Below, in pieces: positions 43,057-52,747 of a DNA stretch of 64,000 bases. Where the stretch lies: contig NZ_AXAJ01000001.1 of the NCBI RefSeq assembly GCF_000472445.1, forward strand, positions 1,054,643 through 1,118,642, in the 5' to 3' direction. A program made the translations under genes and the position numbers. Within the stretch, counting starts at the first letter, position 1; each line of letters begins with the position of its first letter. The notes beneath the pieces are model-generated. The model worked only from the letters and a program-made list of their open reading frames with translations. It made no database searches and was not told the origin of the DNA. The DNA is from Burkholderia sp. WSM2230. Lineage in GTDB: Bacteria; Pseudomonadota; Gammaproteobacteria; Burkholderiales; Burkholderiaceae.

Positions 43057-43645
43057 GGCTGGCGGAACAGGGGCGTTAATCAGAATACCGATGCGCTTCT
43101 GTTTTAGTGTTCCAGGCCCGCCGCCAGGCATGCGCTGGCGGCGGCGAGGCGCCGAACATTCCGAGGAGCTGCCTATCGCAGTCCGTGTAGTAAGGTATTG
43201 AATCTCTGAAATCTGTAGGGCTGCTTAGGGTCGGGCGCCGCCGATCGCCGTCCACACCACTCCGCCGTAAAATAGCTTAGCCCCTGCAGCGAGGGGTGCA
43301 AGGCGCCATGAAGATCCGTACACGGTTGCAGTCTTGCAACTTAAGAACCTTGTGGAAGTGTCACCGCAGCATTGGCAATGTCGCTCGGTTGCAGTTACGA
43401 ACTGGCGTTTTCGCGGCCAGGCAGAATCCCTAGGTGCAAGTAGTCTGCTGCCATGCGTGAGGGCACTGAAGTGCAACAGGGGCCGCCATACACGGAACCG
43501 GTTTAGAGTCGGCGTACGGCCAGTTCCGGCCGTTCACAAGCCGAGCGTTAATGTCCGCAGCCGCTTGCGATTCGATGCACGTGGCTCCTGGCAGACTCTC
43601 GGGATTCGAGCGTCGATTGTCCGGACCTGCGCTGTCGCGAGCGCC
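43057..43645. other. Intergenic region without a supported gene
   Basis: A 589-base stretch with only short, poorly initiated open frames. Its GC content and codon pattern do not favour any frame. It may be decayed sequence. Confidence 0.5.
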
Positions 43646-44515
43646 CTAAGGCCCTCGCATGTCGGCCGACGGTAGTGGGCTTGACAGCAAGCTGATCTGG
43701 GACGCGATCTTCTTCGTATCCTCCGGTGTCGCGGGATTGTAGACGCACATGCTGAGATCTGTCCGGCCGTCGACCGAGAAGGTCGAATATTCGAAGGCGA
43801 GTGGGCCGAGCACCGGATGCCGGATGCGCTTGATGACCTCGCCGTGGACCTCTCGAACCTCGTTGTGGCGCCACATCTCCTTGAACTCGGGACTGAGCCG
43901 GCACAGCTCATCAACGAGAGGCGCCACCTCCGTTGCCGCTCCCGCACGCGCGGCATCGACACGGAATGCACCGATGATGTGGCGCGCTACGCTCTCCCAG
44001 TCATACTGCACGGCGCGGGCACGCGGATCGAGGAAAATGGTGCGCAGCACATTGCGTTGGTTTGGCGGCAGGGAGCCATAGTCGCCCAACATGACAGTGG
44101 CCGCCCGATTCCAGGCAAGAACGTTCCAGGTGGCTGTGCGAATGAGGGCGGGGCTGGGGTCCAAAGCGTCGAGGACACGCTGCAGCCGAGGCGTGACGCC
44201 TTCCTTCTCATGGTAGCGGGCTTCGGGCGGTCGCCCGAGGCCAATTAGAAAAAGGTGCTCGCGCTCGACATCCGTCAGCATCAGTGCCCGCGATATCCGG
44301 TCGAGCACATCGGCCGAGGGGGCACCGCCGCGGCCTTGTTCGAGCCACGTGTACCAGGTGGGGCTGATATTGGCGCGTTGCGCCACTTCCTCACGGCGCA
44401 GCCCAGGCGTCCGCCGGCGCTCCGCGGGAAAACCGAGTACTGCGGGATCAAGCTTCATCCGCCGATCCCGCAAATACGCGGCGAGAAGGTTTTCGTTGTC
44501 CTGGTGCGACTTCAT
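43646..44515 (-). CDS. XRE-family regulator with MmyB-like ligand domain
   Basis: A 289-residue regulator. Residues 10-80 are a helix-turn-helix: R-R-T-P-G-L-R-R-E-E-V-A, then W-Y-T-W-L-E-Q-G-R. The remainder is the MmyB-like PAS-related ligand domain, with W-N-V-L-A-W-N-R-A and a closing F-S-V-D-G-R-T-D-L-S. Members often control a divergent SDR or oxidoreductase gene and respond to small molecules. The start is 92 bases from the divergent SDR gene, with an inverted repeat between them. Confidence 0.9.
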   Translation of the reverse strand: MKSHQDNENLLAAYLRDRRMKLDPAVLGFPAERRRTPGLRREEVAQRANISPTWYTWLEQGRGGAPSADVLDRISRALMLTDVEREHLFLIGLGRPPEARYHEKEGVTPRLQRVLDALDPSPALIRTATWNVLAWNRAATVMLGDYGSLPPNQRNVLRTIFLDPRARAVQYDWESVARHIIGAFRVDAARAGAATEVAPLVDELCRLSPEFKEMWRHNEVREVHGEVIKRIRHPVLGPLAFEYSTFSVDGRTDLSMCVYNPATPEDTKKIASQISLLSSPLPSADMRGP

Positions 44516-44521
44516 GCTGTT

Positions 44522-44550
44522 AGTAGTCTTACCCTGATAAGGTCACTACT
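44522..44550. promoter_or_regulatory. Inverted repeat operator between the XRE regulator and the SDR gene
   Basis: AGTAGT-N3-ACC (44522-44533) mirrors GGT-N1-ACTACT (44541-44550). It sits seven bases outside the regulator's start codon on one side and 57 bases from the SDR gene on the other, a typical place for an operator shared by both promoters. Confidence 0.6.
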
Positions 44551-44607
44551 TTACCGGAATACTCGCAAGGCCGAGACTTGTCTCCAACGAAACCTGGAGA
44601 TCAATTC

Positions 44608-45486
44608 ATGCGCGTTTTCATCACCGGCGCCACCGGATTTGTCGGCATTCCCACCGTTAAGGAACTGATTGCTGCCGGACACAAGGTTCTCGGCATGGCT
44701 CGCTCGGACGAGGGAAAAAAATCCCTGGCAGCCATTGGAGCGGACGTACATCGCGGTTCGCTCGAAGACCTCGAAAGCCTTCGGACGGGCGCAGCGGCGG
44801 CCGACGCCGTCATTCACCGTGGCTTTGTTCACGACTGGTCCAACTTTGCACGGTCTTGCGAGATCGATCGCCGCGCTATCGAAGCTTTGGGTTCAGTCCT
44901 CGCTGGTTCCGATCGGCTTCTCATCGCCACGTCGGGGACGGCGGGATTAGCTGGGCCGGGCCAGGTTGCGACCGAGGACCACGAGGTGCCGCCAGATTTC
45001 CCATTTCCCCGCGTTTCGGAGCAGACGACACTATCACTGAGGGGCGTGCGGGCCTCGGTGGTGCGGCTTCCTCAAGTTCACAACACAATGCGGCAAGGGC
45101 TTCTGACTTACGCTGTTGCTGTGGCGCGGGAGAAAGGCGTGTCAGCCTATGTGGGGGACGGACGCAACCGCTGGGCGGCGGCACACATCTCCGATGTCGC
45201 CCGTCTTTACCGGTTGGTGCTGGAAAAGAACGAAGCGGGCGCGAGATATCATGCGGTGGCCGAAGAAGGCGTGCCGATGCTGGATATTGCCGAAGCCATC
45301 GGCCGCGGCCTGAGCGTGCCCACACGATCCATATCCGCGGAAGAAGCTTCGGCGCATTTCGGTTGGCTGGCAACGTTCGCTAGACATGACCTTTTGGCAT
45401 CGAGCGAAAAGACGCGGAAGACGCTGGGCTGGGACCCGACCGGGCCCGGTCTGATAGCCGATCTGGAACGGCTTGAGCTCGAATAG
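44608..45486 (+). CDS. Extended SDR-family NAD(P)-binding protein
   Basis: A 292-residue protein. The start at 44608 has GGAG ahead of it and begins directly with the Rossmann motif V-F-I-T-G-A-T-G-F-V-G. The A-T-S-G-T-A strand follows near residue 110. The Y-x3-K pair of classic extended SDRs is not obvious, so it may be an atypical, NmrA-like or regulatory member. The H-I-S-D-V-A-R segment near residue 195 is typical of the extended family. It is divergent from the XRE regulator that probably controls it. Confidence 0.85.
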   Translation: MRVFITGATGFVGIPTVKELIAAGHKVLGMARSDEGKKSLAAIGADVHRGSLEDLESLRTGAAAADAVIHRGFVHDWSNFARSCEIDRRAIEALGSVLAGSDRLLIATSGTAGLAGPGQVATEDHEVPPDFPFPRVSEQTTLSLRGVRASVVRLPQVHNTMRQGLLTYAVAVAREKGVSAYVGDGRNRWAAAHISDVARLYRLVLEKNEAGARYHAVAEEGVPMLDIAEAIGRGLSVPTRSISAEEASAHFGWLATFARHDLLASSEKTRKTLGWDPTGPGLIADLERLELE

Positions 45487-45919
45487 CTGAAGCGTGCAGT
45501 ACGGTACGCCGGCGTCACCATCGCAGCCATCGTCGGGACAGTCACTCGGCCTGTTGATCAAGTGTTTGCTGGACTGCTTCTTTGACATTGACGGCGAGGC
45601 ACTCATCGAACGTCTGCGCGGATTGGCGAACCTTAGCATCGAAAGGAATCAGCCAATCCTCTTCCAATAGATCGGGACTGCGGTGCTGAGATGTACGCGC
45701 CGCACGTTTTTTTGAAGGACCGTTTTCGGCGAGCCCGGACGTCTCTTGTAGGTCGATTCGCGCCGCTCAGCCCATTTTTCAAAAAGTCTTTCTGAATTGC
45801 ACATCACGTCATCGCATCGATCCCCGTCTGGCCGTCTAACAAGCGGTGGTTTTTTGAAACATGCCACAAAACTCCTTCTGGCTATTGCAGCCCAAATTGT
45901 CGGGCCAAATTGCCGTTAG
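45487..45919. other. Degenerate-looking region after the SDR gene
   Basis: No intact gene. On the minus strand, two adjoining frames (about 45867-45649 and 45757-45542) have protein-like composition: one has E-R-L-F-E-K-W-A-E-R-R, the other E-D-W-L-I-P-F-D-A-K-V-R near its stop at 45542. They may be pieces of one gene broken by a frameshift. I do not recognise the family. Confidence 0.3.
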
Positions 45920-46330
45920 TTTTTCAATATCTTGTCCATGGTCGCCTGCTGAAAGCCTTGCAACAGTTCGAAGAAGAACAGGGCGATCTGCAAACCGTCG
46001 GAACGATCCGGCGAACGCGCCGTCGCGCCATGAGGCACACGTCAGCGACGACGAGATACGCGACGCTATCGTCTCTGGTCAATTGAAGCTGCAGCGCGAG
46101 CGCCGCAGCGACCTCACGCTGTTTTCGCCGATCGCCGGACTGACCAGCCATCACCTCGGCAACGAGCGCACGAGTATCGAATGGGCTGAATTGTCGAACG
46201 ACCTGGTGCATCGGGTGCCCGAGTTGTTTCCTGACAACTTCGCGCCGGTGTGCCAATTACCTTAGTCGCCGGGTGTCGCGCCCGCAAATTCGGTTCGGGA
46301 ACGGCTACCGCAAGCATGGTCATGCTCGCA
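45920..46330 (+). pseudogene. Broken LigJ-like (4-oxalomesaconate hydratase) amidohydrolase-family remnant
   Basis: Two frames carry adjoining pieces. The first has V-H-G and A-L-Q-Q-F-E-E-E-Q near 45940-46000. The second (about 46020-46265) has V-S-D-D-E-I-R-D-A-I-V-S-G-Q-L-K, D-L-T-L-F-S-P and H-H-L-G-N-E, then P-D-N-F-A-P-V-C-Q-L-P. This order matches LigJ-type hydratases of the protocatechuate 4,5-cleavage pathway. The pieces are joined by a frameshift near 46000-46030. A TAG at 46263-46265 replaces the glutamine expected in Q-L-P-Q-S-P-G, since S-P-G-V follows in frame. The catalytic C-terminal half is missing. Confidence 0.6.
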
Positions 46331-46558
46331 GGTTTCATGTTCCTTGCGGATGCCTGGCGCTCTGCATTCGGCGTCAGGCGCCCCTGACGACACCGGTCGG
46401 TGGCTTGCGTTGTCCCCCGGGCGTGGCAACGAAACCAAATAACAGAACTTTCAAATCGATATTGGACGCTGGCACGATTCGATCCGAAGATGTGGGTCAT
46501 CGGCGCGCCGGGTCGGCGGGGCGGGTGCCGAAAATCTACATCGAATCGAGGAGACGGC

Positions 46559-48037
46559 GTGGTCAAGCGATACCAGCTCTACATCGGCGGACGGCGGGAG
46601 AGCGCCGCCGGTCAGCGTGTGCTGCCGAGCACCAACCCTTATACCGGCGCGGTATGGGCCGAGATACCGGACGCCGGCGCGGGCGACGTCGCGCGCGCGG
46701 TGGCGGCGGCGAACCAGGCCTTCCACGAAGGCTGGCGGCACAGCCCTGGCGTCTTGCGCGCGAGTCTGATGCAAAAACTGGCGTCGTTGATCGAGGCGAA
46801 CGCCGAGCGGATGTCGGCTATCGAAAGCACGGACAACGGCAAGATCGTGCGTGAGACGCGGCCGCAAATGCTATGGGTCGGTCGCCAGCTGCGTTACTTC
46901 GCCGGTTATGCCGACAAGCTGTTCGGCCAGCAGTTGCCGCTCGATCAGCCGAACACGCTCGACTATCTGTCGCTCGAACCCTACGGGGTAGTCGGGCTGA
47001 TCACCGCATGGAATTCGCCGCTCGCGCTGCTCGCGAATAAGCTGGCGCCCGCGCTGGCGGCTGGCAATTGCGTGGTCGTCAAACCGTCGGAGCACGCGTC
47101 GGCGTCGACGCTCGAGTTCGCGTCTCTGGTCGAGGAAGCGGGCTTTCCGCCCGGCGTGTTAAACGTTGTGACGGGCGGCGCGGAGACCGGACGGGCACTC
47201 GTCGACGATCCGGGGGTGGCGCTCGTCAGCTTCACAGGCAGCCCGAACGTCGGCCGGCACATCGCGGCCGCGGCAGGGCGGCGGCTGGTTCCCGTCAAGC
47301 TCGAACTCGGCGGCAAGTCGCCGAACATAATTTTCGACGACGCCGATCTCGACAAGGCCGTCGTCGGCGCACTGGCCGGTATCTTTGGCGCGACCGGACA
47401 GACTTGCGTGGCCGGCTCGCGGCTGCTCGTGCAGCGTGGCGTCTACGACCAGGTGGTCGAGCGACTAGCAACGCGCGCGCGGACGATCCGCATGGGCGAC
47501 CCGCTCGACCCGGCGACCGAGATGGGCGCGGTCGCCAATGAGCCGCAGTATCGCCGCATTCTCGCCGCGATCGACGCGGCGCAGGCGGCCGGTGGCCGGC
47601 TCGTGACCGGCGGGCGGCGAGCACAGGGTCCTGGTCTCGAGCACGGCTTCTTTATCGAACCAACGATCTTCGCCGACGTCGACAATCGCAGCGCACTCGC
47701 GCAGGAGGAAATCTTCGGTCCAGTGCTCGCGATCATTCCATTCGATTCCGAAGCAGAAGCCATCGCGATTGCCAACGATACCCGCTACGGACTCGCCGCC
47801 GGCATCTGGTCGCGCGACATCTCGCAGGTAATGCGAGTGGCGCGCGCGATCCAGGCCGGCACTGTGTGGGTCAACACCTATCGCGCGCTTGCCGCGCAGG
47901 CGCCGTTCGGCGGCTTCAAGGAATCGGGCATTGGCCGCGAACGTGGCGAAGCTGGCCTTCACGAATACATGACCACCAAGAACGTGATGATCGATTACTC
48001 GGACGGCGTGCGCGATCCGTTTGCGATTCGCACTTGA
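46559..48037 (+). CDS. NAD(P)-dependent aldehyde dehydrogenase
   Basis: A 492-residue aldehyde dehydrogenase. The GTG at 46559 is chosen because GAGGAG lies just before it and the protein then begins in register with the family (Y-Q-L-Y-I-G-G). The catalytic glutamate is in L-E-L-G-G-K and the cysteine in G-Q-T-C-V-A-G. The E-E-I-F-G-P-V and N-D-T-x-Y-G-L-A-A-G motifs are intact. The substrate is unknown. It is followed after 29 bases by a hydroxyacid dehydrogenase gene, so the two may oxidise an alcohol and aldehyde in turn. Confidence 0.92.
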   Translation: MVKRYQLYIGGRRESAAGQRVLPSTNPYTGAVWAEIPDAGAGDVARAVAAANQAFHEGWRHSPGVLRASLMQKLASLIEANAERMSAIESTDNGKIVRETRPQMLWVGRQLRYFAGYADKLFGQQLPLDQPNTLDYLSLEPYGVVGLITAWNSPLALLANKLAPALAAGNCVVVKPSEHASASTLEFASLVEEAGFPPGVLNVVTGGAETGRALVDDPGVALVSFTGSPNVGRHIAAAAGRRLVPVKLELGGKSPNIIFDDADLDKAVVGALAGIFGATGQTCVAGSRLLVQRGVYDQVVERLATRARTIRMGDPLDPATEMGAVANEPQYRRILAAIDAAQAAGGRLVTGGRRAQGPGLEHGFFIEPTIFADVDNRSALAQEEIFGPVLAIIPFDSEAEAIAIANDTRYGLAAGIWSRDISQVMRVARAIQAGTVWVNTYRALAAQAPFGGFKESGIGRERGEAGLHEYMTTKNVMIDYSDGVRDPFAIRT

Positions 48038-48066
48038 AACGCCCGGACCAGACTATTCAAGGAGAC

Positions 48067-48975
48067 ATGATGGAGCAATATCAGCAAATCGGCTTTATCG
48101 GCCTCGGCGTGATGGGCGGTCCGATGTGCACGAACCTCGTGCGCAAGTCGGGCCTGCCCGTGCATGTGTTCGATACCTCGAAAGACGCAATCGCGACGCT
48201 CGTCGAGGCGGGCGCTACCGCGCACGACAGCGTCGCTGACATCGCGCGGCAGGTCGACGTGGTGTTTCTGTCCCTGCCGTCGATCGATCAGGTCGAGTCG
48301 GTCTGCGCGCAATTGTGCGGCGCGGCGGACCGCTTGCGAGTGATCGTCGATATGAGCACCAGCGACGTCGCGCGAACGCGGGCGCTCGCCGCATCGTTGG
48401 CGCAAGACGGCATCGCATACGTCGACGCCCCGGTCGCGCGGACAGCGGAAGCCGCAGTGAAGGGTACGCTGCTGATCACGGTCGGCGGCAGCGACGCGCT
48501 GTTCGAATCGCTGGGTCCGCTGCTCGGTTGCATGGGCAGCGACATCATGCATTGCGGCGATGTCGGTGCCGGCCAGATGGTCAAGATCCTGAACAACATG
48601 ATGGTGTTCATGACGGTGAACGCGCTGTCGGAAATCATCACGATCGGGCGGCGCGCAGGACTGCAGGGCGACGTGCTGTTCGAGCTGTTGTCGAAAGGCT
48701 CGGCAGACAGCTTCGTGCTGCGAAATCACGGGATGAAATCGCTGGCGGCCGACACCTTCCCCGAGAAGGTGTTCCCGATGCTGTACGCGATCAAGGACGC
48801 CGGTCTCGCATTGTCGCTTGCGAAGCAGGGCGATTTCGCGCCGCGCATCGCGCAGTACACGTATGACGTCATGTGCAAGGCGCGTGATGCGGGCTTCGCG
48901 CAGAATTACCATCCGGCGATGGTGCAGATCGTCGATGGTCGTGCTGGCGTGGAGACTGTGCCAGTTGTCGGTTAG
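48067..48975 (+). CDS. 3-hydroxyisobutyrate dehydrogenase-like NAD(P)-dependent dehydrogenase
   Basis: A 302-residue protein with AAGGAG before its ATG. The cofactor motif G-F-I-G-L-G-V-M-G is near the start, followed by the substrate loop D-A-P-V-A-R-T (family D-A-P-V-S-G-G, here altered at the last three positions), and the catalytic Lys in G-A-G-Q-M-V-K-I-L-N-N. It belongs with 3-hydroxyisobutyrate, tartronate-semialdehyde and related beta-hydroxyacid dehydrogenases. The change from S-G-G to A-R-T suggests a substrate other than the classical ones. Confidence 0.88.
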   Translation: MMEQYQQIGFIGLGVMGGPMCTNLVRKSGLPVHVFDTSKDAIATLVEAGATAHDSVADIARQVDVVFLSLPSIDQVESVCAQLCGAADRLRVIVDMSTSDVARTRALAASLAQDGIAYVDAPVARTAEAAVKGTLLITVGGSDALFESLGPLLGCMGSDIMHCGDVGAGQMVKILNNMMVFMTVNALSEIITIGRRAGLQGDVLFELLSKGSADSFVLRNHGMKSLAADTFPEKVFPMLYAIKDAGLALSLAKQGDFAPRIAQYTYDVMCKARDAGFAQNYHPAMVQIVDGRAGVETVPVVG

Positions 48976-49056
48976 CCGCGCGCGCATGCGTTCGTTTGGC
49001 AGACCAGCCGTTAGCCGCGTCAACGGGGCGTCCGCCTGATACCTCCACGCCGATGT

Positions 49057-49959
49057 TCAGGCGTGGCGCGTGATGTCGCCGGCAAGCCGCGGCAGAATCG
49101 ACGCGGCGATCTTGCGCACGAGCCCCGACGCATGCCGCTCGCTCCAGATCGCCTCCATCCGCACGCTGCCGACGGTCGCCGGCAGTTCCCGGAAACGCAC
49201 TCCGGGGAATGCGCTGAGCGCATACGCACGCGGCACCAGCGACACGCCGAAGCCGAGCCGTACCATCTGAAAGATCGTCAGCGGGTTGCGCGCGCTGTGC
49301 CGGAACTCCGGGCTGAAGCCCGCTTCGTGACAGCAGGCGACGATCGCATCGAAAACGGCCGGGCCATGCTCGCGCGCCAGGCCGACCATCGCTTCATTGG
49401 CGAGATCGGCCAGGCCGAACTCCGGTTTGCTCGCGAGCCAATGGCGCTCGGGCACGACGGCCACGAGCGCCTCGCTAAAAATCGGCGCGTGACTGAGCTT
49501 CATCCGGTCGGGTCGCACATGGACGATGCCGAGATCGAGCGTGCCTTGTGCAACCGCGACCACCTGATCTTGCGACTGCATGTCGTTGATTGAAATTTCG
49601 ACGTGCGGAAACGCTTCCCGCATCAGCGTGAGGAAGGTGGGCATGACACTGAACAGCGCGGACGTGGCGACCCCGACACGCAACGCGCCCGCGTCGCTAT
49701 TGGCAGTTCGCACCGTCGCATTGACGGCCGTGCGCATTTGATCGAGCAACAGGCGGCTCTCGCGCAGAAATACGACGCCCGCGTCGGTCAGCCTGACCTC
49801 GCGTTTGGTCCGCGCAAATAGCTGCACGCCCATTTCCGTTTCGAGCACCTTGATATGCTGCGACAGCGGCGGCTGGGAAATGTGCAATCGTTCTGCGGCA
49901 CGGCTGAAACTCAATTCCTCCGCGACCGCAACGAAGGATCGCAAATGCCTCATGTCCAT
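49057..49959 (-). CDS. LysR-family transcriptional regulator
   Basis: A 300-residue LysR protein. The ATG at 49959 begins M-D-M-R-H-L-R-S-F, the usual start of the helix-turn-helix, with A-A-E-R-L-H-I-S-Q-P-P-L-S-Q as the recognition part. Residues 90-300 are the co-inducer domain. The longer frame upstream of 49959 has no family match and is rejected. It lies before the PrpD-like gene on the same strand and probably governs the surrounding catabolic genes. Confidence 0.92.
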   Translation of the reverse strand: MDMRHLRSFVAVAEELSFSRAAERLHISQPPLSQHIKVLETEMGVQLFARTKREVRLTDAGVVFLRESRLLLDQMRTAVNATVRTANSDAGALRVGVATSALFSVMPTFLTLMREAFPHVEISINDMQSQDQVVAVAQGTLDLGIVHVRPDRMKLSHAPIFSEALVAVVPERHWLASKPEFGLADLANEAMVGLAREHGPAVFDAIVACCHEAGFSPEFRHSARNPLTIFQMVRLGFGVSLVPRAYALSAFPGVRFRELPATVGSVRMEAIWSERHASGLVRKIAASILPRLAGDITRHA

Positions 49960-50188
49960 GATGTAACGCCTGATAACGCGGGATGAGCGGAGCGGCCCGG
50001 CGCGAACGCGAACGGGCCGGGAAGTAATGCAGATTCTAGCGGGAGCGTGCGGCGCGGCGAAGTCGCACGGCGAGAGGAGCGAATCGGCGCGCACGGCGCT
50101 GATAACGAGCGAACGCCGGCGCCCACACTGGCGCAAAAACGGCGCGGGCCCGCGCGCTGCGAGCCGGCGCCGCTTCACGTGCGAGCCT

Positions 50189-51592
50189 TCAGCCGAGCAC
50201 GCAGGTGATCGCGCGCACGGGTGTATCCGGCGTCGCGGACAGCAGCGCGTCGAGTACCGCATCGACACGCGCGCCCGACACGCTGAGCTGTGCATTGCCG
50301 CGAAACTTGCCGACGATGTCGTCGAGCGACAGCGCGCGCTCGCCGCTGCCCAGGTTGACCGGCACATGGGCGCGCAGCGTGCGGCCATCGGCGAGCGTGA
50401 TGCTGACCGCGCCCGAGAAGTACTTCGGAAAACTGGAGCCGGCCTCTTTCACGCACGCGGTTTTCGCGGCCAGCGCGAGAATCGCCGGATCGTGCAGGCT
50501 GTCGTCGCTGAGCTCCGCCAGTGTGAAGCGGTTGCGCGCAAAGCATGCGGCGACGACGAATTGCGCGCTGAACTTGGCTTCGTAGTCGCTCTTCGGCACG
50601 AGCTTGGCGCTCGCCGGCTCGGCGACGATCGGCAGCGTGGCTTCGGGCAGTTCGCACACGATATGCTCGATCGTTGCGTCGGGACCGATCTCGCGGCGCA
50701 ATTGCAGCGCAGCTTCGGCGCAACCATGAATGAAGTGGCACACCGGATACGGCTTGATCGACGTGTCGAGCATCGCCCAATCCGAGCCGAGACCCGCGGC
50801 GATCGAATCGGCATCGACTTCGCTGGCAAATCCCTGAAGGTGCGTGTCGAGCAGACCGAAGCGGCCTTCGTACGGGCGACGCGGACCGGCAAAGGCCGCC
50901 TGCGCCAGATGCGCGGCGGTGATGCCGGCGAGCGCGCCCCAGCCGGGATGCATCCGCTTGGTCCACGCGCCGTTCTCGAGAAACACCTGCACGCCGGACG
51001 CGGTGCTCGCCGCGATTCCCTGCGCGCTGAGCAACTGCTCGGCGCTCAGGCCCAGCAACTTGCCCGCGACGATTGCCGAACTGAAGTGCGAGACGATGCC
51101 GGTCGCGTGAAAGCCGACGCGATGGAAGCCGCCTTTGACCGCGCGGCCGAGACGGATTGCCGTTTCCATGCCGGCCACATAGGCGGCGAGCATCTGCCCG
51201 AAGCTCGCGTCGTTCGCTTCGGCAAGTGCGAGCGCGGCGGGCAGACAGGCCACCGACGGATGCACGATGCTGGCCGGATGGGTGTCGTCGAAATCGAGGC
51301 CGTGAATCAGGTAGCCGTTCGCGAGCGCGGCATCGCGCGGCGCAAGACGCATGTCGCCGCCGATGACGGTCGCGACGCCGGTTCCCGCGGCGGCGCGAAT
51401 CCCTTGCAACCCCGGCGCGGCGAACGGGAACTGGTGAGACGCGAACGCGAGGCCGATTGCATCGACGATATGTTCGACGGATTTCCGCTGAACGGTAGCT
51501 GGAATCGCGTCGAGCCGCAGATCGTGCGCGAACGCTGCCAGCGCTTCACCAACGTTGACGGCAGGTTGGGGCAGTACGGAGGTGCTGTGCAT
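50189..51592 (-). CDS. MmgE/PrpD family protein
   Basis: A 467-residue protein of the MmgE/PrpD family, which includes 2-methylcitrate dehydratase, aconitate decarboxylase and an isomerase. Typical segments are H-G-L-D-F-D-D-T-H near residue 95, H-P-S-V-A near 105, and H-P-G-W near 215. Its stop is followed by the LysR gene and its start follows the amidohydrolase gene by 12 bases, so the two are one transcript. The reaction cannot be fixed from sequence; dehydration or decarboxylation of a tricarboxylate-like intermediate is the family theme. Confidence 0.88.
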   Translation of the reverse strand: MHSTSVLPQPAVNVGEALAAFAHDLRLDAIPATVQRKSVEHIVDAIGLAFASHQFPFAAPGLQGIRAAAGTGVATVIGGDMRLAPRDAALANGYLIHGLDFDDTHPASIVHPSVACLPAALALAEANDASFGQMLAAYVAGMETAIRLGRAVKGGFHRVGFHATGIVSHFSSAIVAGKLLGLSAEQLLSAQGIAASTASGVQVFLENGAWTKRMHPGWGALAGITAAHLAQAAFAGPRRPYEGRFGLLDTHLQGFASEVDADSIAAGLGSDWAMLDTSIKPYPVCHFIHGCAEAALQLRREIGPDATIEHIVCELPEATLPIVAEPASAKLVPKSDYEAKFSAQFVVAACFARNRFTLAELSDDSLHDPAILALAAKTACVKEAGSSFPKYFSGAVSITLADGRTLRAHVPVNLGSGERALSLDDIVGKFRGNAQLSVSGARVDAVLDALLSATPDTPVRAITCVLG

Positions 51593-51604
51593 GGTGTCGG
51601 TGGG

Positions 51605-52672
51605 TTAGCTTTGACGAGCCGCATCACCGATCCGGTAGGTGCGCGCGGCAGTGTTGTAGAACAGGTCGGCCTTCTCGGTATCGCTCGCGTTCGCAGCCAG
51701 CCGCTTGAACGCATTCCAGACCGTCGCATAGCTCGCGGAGCAGCGATCCACCGGGAAGTTGCTTTCGAACATGCAGCGTTGTGCGCCGAAGACATCGAGC
51801 ACCGCTTCGACGCTCGGACGCCACGCGTTGGCGAGAGTCGCCGACGACGGCGGCGCGCTCTGGCTGACGAAGTCGTAGCCGAACACGGTGGTGCCGTAGC
51901 CGCCGATTTTCATCACAATGTTCGGGCACGCGGCGAGCGGCGCAAGCAAGGGCAACCATTCGTCGAAAGCGGCCCGCGAGTTGGCCGCGTACGGGCCGAC
52001 GCCGAGCAGTCCGCCGATATGATCGAGCACGATCGTTGTCTCCGGCACTGCGCGCGCGAGGTCGATCACATCCTGAAGCTGCGTGTGATAGACCCATGCG
52101 TCGAACGTCAGAGCATGCCGCGCGAGCTGGCGCATTCCCGCGTGGAATGCCTTGTCCGCGTAGAGTCCCAGTGGCGGCCGCGGCAGCACGCCATGCTTGA
52201 AAGCTTCATGGCGCGAGGCCGCGTAGCGGATGCCGCGAAAGCGCCCTTTGCCCGCGTCGATCTGCGCGGCCAGCACTTCTTCCACCGCATCGCCGAGCAG
52301 CAGGTCTGCATAGCCGACGATGCCCGCAGCCACCTCGGTCAGCGCGCCGCGCGCGCGGGCTGTTTCAGCGAGTGTGACCACGGCTTCGGTTTCGCCGACC
52401 GGCTTCAGATGTTCGGGGCCGTCGCTGCGGTACTCCCAGCCGCATTGCACATACACCGTGTTCTCGATGCGGTGGCCCGCGCCGGTATCGCTCAACAGGT
52501 CGTCAAGACCGTAGCCGCCCCAGTGGTGCGAAAAGTGATGATGCGGGTCGATGATGCGGCGCTGCGGTTCCAGCACCGCTTCGCTGCCGAGCGCGAGCCA
52601 GGCGGGCTGCGGATGGCGGGTCGGCAATAGCGGCGGGTCCGGCTGGACGACGGTCTGGGTCGATGGCTCCAA
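51605..52672 (-). CDS. Amidohydrolase-2 family metal-dependent hydrolase
   Basis: A 355-residue TIM-barrel hydrolase. The start is a TTG at 52672: it has a strong GGAGGAG seven bases upstream and no ATG fits, while the longer frame runs into the divergent promoter. I-I-D-P-H-H-H-F gives the first metal ligands, V-L-D-H-I-G-G a later histidine, and F-E-S-N-F-P-V-D the final aspartate region. The family includes lactonases and decarboxylases of ring-opened aromatic or dicarboxylate intermediates. It is followed by the PrpD-like gene. Confidence 0.87.
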   Translation of the reverse strand: MEPSTQTVVQPDPPLLPTRHPQPAWLALGSEAVLEPQRRIIDPHHHFSHHWGGYGLDDLLSDTGAGHRIENTVYVQCGWEYRSDGPEHLKPVGETEAVVTLAETARARGALTEVAAGIVGYADLLLGDAVEEVLAAQIDAGKGRFRGIRYAASRHEAFKHGVLPRPPLGLYADKAFHAGMRQLARHALTFDAWVYHTQLQDVIDLARAVPETTIVLDHIGGLLGVGPYAANSRAAFDEWLPLLAPLAACPNIVMKIGGYGTTVFGYDFVSQSAPPSSATLANAWRPSVEAVLDVFGAQRCMFESNFPVDRCSASYATVWNAFKRLAANASDTEKADLFYNTAARTYRIGDAARQS

Positions 52673-52747
52673 GTGTGTCTCCTCCAAAGATTTATTTGCT
52701 GCTCGGATGAATGCCCCTTGATGCGCGGATTCATTCGTCCGGCCTCG

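Noticed and set aside
43225..43675. Short open frames on both strands between the DUF3303 and XRE genes
   Set aside because: No ribosome sites, no domains and conflicting overlaps; treated as non-coding or decayed sequence.
50027..52630. 867-residue open frame on the plus strand
   Set aside because: It runs antisense across both the PrpD-like and amidohydrolase genes, which are well supported; composition is His/Arg/Gly-rich.
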